From Saprospiraceae bacterium (GTDB lineage Bacteria; Bacteroidota; Bacteroidia; Chitinophagales; Saprospiraceae), in contig JANQWK010000030.1 of NCBI GenBank assembly GCA_030729925.1, positions 51,839 through 115,838 on the forward strand: a stretch of DNA of 64,000 bases. The letters are read 5' to 3'. The notes under the pieces were generated by a model, which was given only the letters and a program-made list of their open reading frames with translations, searched no databases and was not told where the DNA came from. A program made the translations under genes and the position numbers. Each line of letters starts with the position of its first letter. The stretch's first letter is position 1. Below are positions 59,717 to 64,000 of the stretch, in pieces.

Positions 59717-62700
59717 TCAATTTCCATCAAACCACGAAAAACCCTTTGTTTCCACCTTTTTGCGAAAGGATTGCCAATTGTCGGACAAAAACAGATCAAC
59801 CCCCTCCCGGAAAATTTGGGTAAGCTGAACTGCCATGCGGAGCTGTTCCCAGTCCTGTTCAGAGGGAATAGTCACCCTTGCTGCAGCGATATCCAGCACA
59901 TCGTTTGTTTTAGACCAGGCAGTAGTTTCGAAAGACTGCCAGGCACCGATTTGTCGGCCCGGGAGAGCAGGCTTGCCTTTCAAGCGCAAACCCTTCAAAT
60001 CTTGTTCCATCAGGGCGATTGCTGCCAGCATTTCTTGGTCTCGGGTAGCGTAATGGTCTTTCATTTTCGCGAGCAAGGCGGAGCGGCTATCGAGATCATG
60101 CAAACAGCCATTCATGGTTTTTACTACTGCTGCAGCGGCTTTTCGGTAGCGGTACAGCGCCACATCCACCTCTGCGGGTAAATCGAACCGAGGATCGGGC
60201 AAAATGCGGATGGTCGTTTCGTCGGTGTAGGAGCCGTAGCTAAATCTAAGGGTATAGGCTCCGGGAAGCACCGGAATGTAGCGGGTTTCGTCGTGCACCC
60301 AGGATCCATTCAGCACTTCTGTCTGTTCGTCCAATTTCCAAGTCAGGTAGTTCAACCCTTTTTGAAGATCGGTGGACTCCAGGCGATTGATTTCGCGATT
60401 GTCGGCATCGTAGATAGACAGGGTAACTTTGTTCGCTTCGGGATTGTATTCCTCTAGGAAAAAAGGCAGCTCAACCCGCTGGAAGGGGCGGTTTTCCCCT
60501 TCGAAGGTCGTATAAAAACCTGTCCAAATATTGCCGGGGGGAGCGATAAACAACCCTTTCACTTGGACAGCATCATTGACCGGAAGAGCAGTAATCCCTT
60601 TTTTCAGTTGTCCTGCAACGATCGCCCGCAAGCTCTTTAAGTCATCCAGTACCCAGATCGCCCTGCCGAAGGTCCCGATAACCAGTGCTGACTCGCGTTT
60701 TTGGATCACCATATCCATTGTCGAGACAGCGGGAAACCCATTCTGGAACTGCGTCCAGGATTTTCCCTCATCGGAGCTGATCCACAAACCATTTTCGGTT
60801 CCCAAAAACACCAGACGGGGTTCCACCGGATCTTGAATTACGGACAATGCATACCCCTTTACCCCGGGATAGGTCGCCAGGTTGATCCAAGTTTTACCAA
60901 AATCCTCTGTTTTAAACAAATAAGGCGCGTAATCTCCCTTGCGGTAGTTATTGACTACCATCCACACCGTGCCGGCCTTGTAAGAAGAAGCCTGAAGCTG
61001 TGCAATCCAGCCCTCTTTAGGCATCCCTTTGATCTGTGGTGTCAGGTTTTCCCAGGTCTTTCCGCCATCGCGGGTAAGTTGAAGTTGTCCATCGTCGGTT
61101 CCCACCCAGATGAGGTTGCTATCCAGCGGACTTGGCGCGATAGAAAGGATCGAGTTATATACCTCCGCGCCTGAAACATCCAGGGTAAGCCCGCCGTAGT
61201 CGGGCAGCTGGTGGGCAGGGTTATTGGTAGTCAGATCGGGAGAAATGATGGTCCAGTTTGCCCCTTTATCTCTAGTCAGGTGAACAAACTGAGAGCCATA
61301 ATAAGCTTTATCGGCATCAAAAGGATCCCGGGCGAAACCAGCATTCCAGTTGAACCGAAGCCGGGTTTGCAGGTCGGGTGCCGGTGGGCGGATACTCACG
61401 TAGTAGCCGGTTGTTTTGTCGTATCGGTACAAATTTCCATTTTGGGAAGAACCATAACCGAAGCGCGGATTGGCAGGATCCGGAGAAATATCGAATCCAT
61501 CGCCGCCCACCAGGTATTGCCAATACAAAGTCCGGATACCTCCCCTTTTCCAGGTGTAGGCTGGACCTGACCAATTGCCATTATCCTGCATCCCTCCGTA
61601 CACTTGGTAAGGAAGTTCCTCGTCTGCATTCACGTGATAAAACTGAGCCACAGGGATGCACTCCGGAAAATACCAACTTTTCCCGTGATCCTGGGAAATT
61701 CCCAAACCGCCATCTCCGCCGATAATTATATGGTGCGGATCTTTGGGATTAGCCCAAAAAGCATGGAAATCCGCATGAATACCCTTGGTTTCATCGGCGG
61801 GGATCATAGGTTCTGAAACGAATGTACGTCCCCCATCGGTACTGATCGTTAGGGGTTGGTAGATGTTGTATAAGCGATTAGGATCAGCTGGATCCACCGC
61901 AATATCTTGAAAATAAAAGGGTCTGTTGTTGGTGAACCTTGGATTATCATTCACCTTGTACCAGTGTTCCCCGCCGTCATCGCTTCGATAAAGCGCATTT
62001 TGACTACATTCAATTTTGGCATACACCCGATTGGGATCCGAGGGCGCGATAGCCACACCTACCCTTCCCCATTCACCCGTTGGAAGTCCCTCGGGTTGCC
62101 CCAATCGCTTCCAGGTCTCCCCACCATCGAGGGTGAGGAACAAGCCGGATCCGGGGCCACCGGACACAAAAGAATAAGGTGTCCTGCGATGGTCGTATAG
62201 CGCTGCGAAAATTTTATTGGGGTTATGGGGATCCATAATCAGATCTGCAATCCCGGAACTTTCATTGCTATAAAGCACTTTTTTCCAAGATTTACCGCCA
62301 TCTATGGATTTGTACAAACCCCGATGCTCATTTGGGGAAAAGGGATCCCCCATTGCTCCGGCATAAACCACATTGCTGTTGGTCGGGTCAACAAGGATGC
62401 GATGAATCGTTTTTGTGTTTTCCAAACCCATGCACTGCCAGGTCTTTCCACCATCTAAACTCTTAAAAATCCCCTCCCCCAAGTTCATCGAATTGCGCGG
62501 ATTCCCCTCACCGGTTCCCACCCACACCACTGCAGGGTTATCCTGCTGGATCTTCACCGAACCGATATTCTGGGTAGCCTGTGCATCAAAAACAGGCACC
62601 CACGACATACCGCCGTTTTCGGACTTCCAGACTCCACCTGAAGCAGCCCCTACAAACATCAATTTGGGATTGCTGACCAACACATCAATAGCCGTGATCC

Positions 62701-62827
62701 GACCACTCATATTTGCAGGTCCCACATTTCTGATATTCAGATCCTGTAATAAAGACAAATCCAAAGGCTGAGCAAGCAGACCAATCGGCAATAACAAACT
62801 CAACAGTACAAATATTTTCGACAGCAT
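59717..62827 (-). CDS. large exported BNR/Asp-box beta-propeller protein (VPS10/sortilin-like)
   Basis: 1036 residues with a signal peptide (IFVLLSLLLPIGLLAQ). Many Asp-box (BNR) motifs of the form SxDGGxxW recur: SENGGMSW, SLDGGKTW, SIDGGKSW, TLDGGETW, SDDGGEHW, TRDGGKTW, TEDFGKTW and SSDEGKSW. They make one or two beta-propellers over about residues 30-700. The C-terminal ~330 residues form a beta-rich and then helical domain (FYTTFEGENRPFQRVELPFFL and later TRDQEMLAAIALME). Such proteins are annotated as glycosyl hydrolases, but BNR repeats do not prove an enzyme. It is followed by the GMC gene on the same strand. Confidence 0.9.
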   Translation of the reverse strand: MLSKIFVLLSLLLPIGLLAQPLDLSLLQDLNIRNVGPANMSGRITAIDVLVSNPKLMFVGAASGGVWKSENGGMSWVPVFDAQATQNIGSVKIQQDNPAVVWVGTGEGNPRNSMNLGEGIFKSLDGGKTWQCMGLENTKTIHRILVDPTNSNVVYAGAMGDPFSPNEHRGLYKSIDGGKSWKKVLYSNESSGIADLIMDPHNPNKIFAALYDHRRTPYSFVSGGPGSGLFLTLDGGETWKRLGQPEGLPTGEWGRVGVAIAPSDPNRVYAKIECSQNALYRSDDGGEHWYKVNDNPRFTNNRPFYFQDIAVDPADPNRLYNIYQPLTISTDGGRTFVSEPMIPADETKGIHADFHAFWANPKDPHHIIIGGDGGLGISQDHGKSWYFPECIPVAQFYHVNADEELPYQVYGGMQDNGNWSGPAYTWKRGGIRTLYWQYLVGGDGFDISPDPANPRFGYGSSQNGNLYRYDKTTGYYVSIRPPAPDLQTRLRFNWNAGFARDPFDADKAYYGSQFVHLTRDKGANWTIISPDLTTNNPAHQLPDYGGLTLDVSGAEVYNSILSIAPSPLDSNLIWVGTDDGQLQLTRDGGKTWENLTPQIKGMPKEGWIAQLQASSYKAGTVWMVVNNYRKGDYAPYLFKTEDFGKTWINLATYPGVKGYALSVIQDPVEPRLVFLGTENGLWISSDEGKSWTQFQNGFPAVSTMDMVIQKRESALVIGTFGRAIWVLDDLKSLRAIVAGQLKKGITALPVNDAVQVKGLFIAPPGNIWTGFYTTFEGENRPFQRVELPFFLEEYNPEANKVTLSIYDADNREINRLESTDLQKGLNYLTWKLDEQTEVLNGSWVHDETRYIPVLPGAYTLRFSYGSYTDETTIRILPDPRFDLPAEVDVALYRYRKAAAAVVKTMNGCLHDLDSRSALLAKMKDHYATRDQEMLAAIALMEQDLKGLRLKGKPALPGRQIGAWQSFETTAWSKTNDVLDIAAARVTIPSEQDWEQLRMAVQLTQIFREGVDLFLSDNWQSFRKKVETKGFSWFDGN

Positions 62828-62970
62828 AGCAAGGAATTGTTTTTTCCCCTAATGTACAAGGAATTTTCAGGAAAGAGGCGTACAAAACGAAGGCTAATCA
62901 AAACCCATGCTTAAAGATCCCGAAAAATACAATGCGACAGGATTTGTGTGCTGAAAAACCAGATTAGCTA

Positions 62971-63001
62971 TTGGCACTTATTCAAATTTTGAATATTTTT
63001 G
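62971..63001 (+). promoter_or_regulatory. promoter of the DUF4160/DUF2442-HTH pair
   Basis: TTG at 62971-62973, a 20-base spacer and TATTTTTG (62994-63001) match the Bacteroidota promoter pattern exactly. It lies 29 bases before the ATG at 63031. Confidence 0.55.
62979..62995. promoter_or_regulatory. 17-base inverted repeat inside the promoter, putative operator
   Basis: TATTCAAA and TTTGAATA (8-base arms, one central T) fill the spacer and touch the -7 box. A repressor bound here would block the promoter; the HTH protein encoded downstream is the obvious candidate. Confidence 0.5.
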
Positions 63002-63030
63002 TTACCTAATTAGGCCACAAATCTACTCCC

Positions 63031-63264
63031 ATGCCAACTTTCTTCATTATTGATGGAATTAAAGTGGATTTTTACTACAATGATCATTTACCACCTCATT
63101 TCCATGCCATTTCTGCAGAAAATGAAGCATTAATCGAAATTAACAGTTTGGAAACCCTAAGAGGGTACCTCCCAAGCAAACAACATCAGAAGATAGTTAA
63201 GTGGGCGAGAGAAAAACAGGGTATTTTGTTAGAAATTTGGGAATCCATGAGACAAAAGAGATAG
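63031..63264 (+). CDS. DUF4160 domain protein
   Basis: 77 residues, a complete DUF4160: MPTFFIIDGIKVDFYYNDHLPPHFHAIS, LIEINSLETLRGYLPSKQ and KIVKWAREKQ. The DHxPPHFHA segment is the family hallmark. No biochemical activity is established; DUF4160 genes are commonly coupled to DUF2442 genes in toxin-antitoxin-like modules. Here the DUF2442 gene follows after seven bases. Confidence 0.88.
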   Translation: MPTFFIIDGIKVDFYYNDHLPPHFHAISAENEALIEINSLETLRGYLPSKQHQKIVKWAREKQGILLEIWESMRQKR

Positions 63265-63271
63265 TTCAATT

Positions 63272-63796
63272 ATGAGAAAAATAAGTAAAATCCCCAGAAT
63301 AATCAGGATCAGCGACATTAAAGGATTTAAAATTTTTTGTGCTTTCAATAATGGAGACCATAGAATCATTGACTTTGAAAAACTTTTTAAAAAGTGGGGT
63401 ATTACAGAAGGAGACTTACAGTATCAACTCACAGACCCCAACAACTTTAAGGAGGTCATCATCCACCATGGAACATTACAATGGCCGAACATTACGGATA
63501 AGATCCTATTGTCTAATGGCATGGAATTTAATATTCCATACGATCTGGATCCCATTGTTCTATATGAGGAAAGTACCGCTGATCCTGAAAGGAATAGAAA
63601 ATATTTCATCGGTCAAAAACTTAAAGAGGCCAGAAAAGCGGCTGGATTAACCCAGGAAGAGTTAGCGATAAGAAGTGGAACAACCAAGAATTATATTTCC
63701 AGAATTGAAAATAATAAATCCGATATTGAACTGAGTACTTTGATAAAAATTATAGAAATTGGGCTAGGAAAAAAGTTTAAAATAAATATTTATTAA
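63272..63796 (+). CDS. DUF2442 domain fused to an XRE-family helix-turn-helix
   Basis: 174 residues. The N-terminal half is DUF2442 (residues about 15-95: KGFKIFCAFNNGDHRIIDFEKLF and ITDKILLSNGMEFNIPYDLDP). The C-terminal ~60 residues are an XRE HTH: IGQKLKEARKAAGLTQEELAIRSGTTKNYISRIEN. The pair with DUF4160 looks like an antitoxin-plus-partner or regulator-plus-partner module. The fusion makes this protein the likely DNA-binding partner for the palindrome in the promoter. Confidence 0.85.
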   Translation: MRKISKIPRIIRISDIKGFKIFCAFNNGDHRIIDFEKLFKKWGITEGDLQYQLTDPNNFKEVIIHHGTLQWPNITDKILLSNGMEFNIPYDLDPIVLYEESTADPERNRKYFIGQKLKEARKAAGLTQEELAIRSGTTKNYISRIENNKSDIELSTLIKIIEIGLGKKFKINIY

Positions 63797-63887
63797 TTAA
63801 AGGAAAAAGCTCCCTTAATCAACTACAAATCCAATGAATTGCGCGGAATCTGGGTGGTCGAAATGAAGGAAAACAGGGGTAGTCTCT

Positions 63888-63928
63888 AAAAAGAAAAAGG
63901 ACAAGCTCAAGATTCTTGAACTTGTCCT
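63888..63928 (-). terminator. Rho-independent terminator after tRNA-Arg
   Basis: On the minus strand AGGACAAGTTCAA and TTGAGCTTGTCCT form a 13-bp stem with one T-G pair and a 5-base loop, followed by TTTTTCTTTTT. It starts seven bases past the tRNA 3' end. Confidence 0.8.
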
Positions 63929-63934
63929 GTGAAG

Positions 63935-64000
63935 TGACCACGGGAGGATTCGAACCCCCAACCCTCAGAGCCGAAATCTGATATTCTATCCAGTTGAACT
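63935..64000 (-). tRNA. tRNA-Arg (anticodon TCG), 3' part, partial
   Basis: Only the 3' two-thirds lies in the window. On the minus strand the anticodon arm TCAGA / TCTGA closes the 7-base loop TTTCGGC, giving anticodon TCG (plus positions 63972-63974). The T arm GGGGG-TTCGAAT-CCTCC and the acceptor 3' strand CGTGGTC plus discriminator A follow. CCA is not encoded. Its 5' end is beyond 64000. Confidence 0.88.

Noticed and set aside
62865..62930. A 20-codon basic peptide frame upstream of the DUF4160 promoter.
   Set aside because: Too short, no start context and no supporting homology from memory.
1..64000. CRISPR array, prophage, insertion sequence or integron.
   Set aside because: No regularly spaced repeats, transposase or phage structural genes were seen anywhere in the window.

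Overview
The window is a chromosomal segment from a member of the Bacteroidota, most likely the Saprospiria (Lewinella/Haliscomenobacter-like). This rests on gene content and signals, not on a search. It carries many short lipoprotein signals ending in a lipobox Cys, Bacteroidota-typical families (DUF1684, DUF3810, DUF5777, GH97, exported amidohydrolases and M28/M19 peptidases, CarboxypepD_reg-like), almost no Shine-Dalgarno sequences, and -7 boxes matching TAnnTTTG. Coding density is high. I see no prophage, transposase, rRNA or CRISPR array.

Layout. 1-1037 is the 3' end of gyrA, followed by a secreted TPR protein and a strong terminator. 2.5-5.4 kb is an operon of 3-hydroxyacyl-CoA dehydrogenase, a DUF1684 lipoprotein and a flavin amine oxidase. 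5.5-7.5 kb (minus) holds a lipid A-type acyltransferase and pdhB. 7.7-15.5 kb is housekeeping: a 51-residue lipoprotein, mnmD, an AP2/HNH-like protein, ribD, a thioredoxin-fold protein, a HerA-like ATPase, coaE, a photolyase and a TPR lipoprotein. 15.5-18.6 kb (minus) is a four-gene operon centred on a membrane Fe-S protein and a CCG-domain partner, probably an electron-transfer module to quinone. 18.7-27.3 kb holds single genes and short operons (phosphoribosyltransferase, patatin, GDPD, ctlX, SUI1/YciH, DUF3810, trxA, DUF58, S4 protein, serine hydrolase, exported SOD).

27.3-38.8 kb is a co-directional minus-strand block: two RND-type permeases, one with a degenerate proton-relay helix, their adaptor, a D-aminoacylase-like lipoprotein, a GH97 alpha-glycosidase and a membrane protein of unknown function. 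38.9-40.8 kb is a translationally coupled Rieske/YceI/outer-membrane-barrel operon. 43.8-47.3 kb encodes a TetR regulator behind a perfect palindrome, a small membrane protein, a SulP anion transporter and a beta-carbonic anhydrase: a probable bicarbonate uptake and hydration locus. 47.3-53.4 kb (minus) holds a VOC protein and a four-gene operon of M28 peptidase, enoyl-CoA hydratase, CocE/NonD hydrolase and PLP decarboxylase.

53.7-56.4 kb is RNA biology: an RRM protein, a DEAD-box helicase and a pseudouridine synthase. 56.4-62.8 kb (minus) has a methyltransferase, a GMC/gluconate-dehydrogenase-type pair and a 1036-residue BNR-repeat protein. The end has a small DUF4160 / DUF2442-HTH module with a promoter-embedded operator, and the 3' part of a tRNA-Arg gene.

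The strongest candidates for something undescribed are the paired RND genes with an inactive-looking partner, the DUF4160/DUF2442-XRE module, the U-rich direct repeat in front of the RRM gene, and the split Fe-S quinone reductase.
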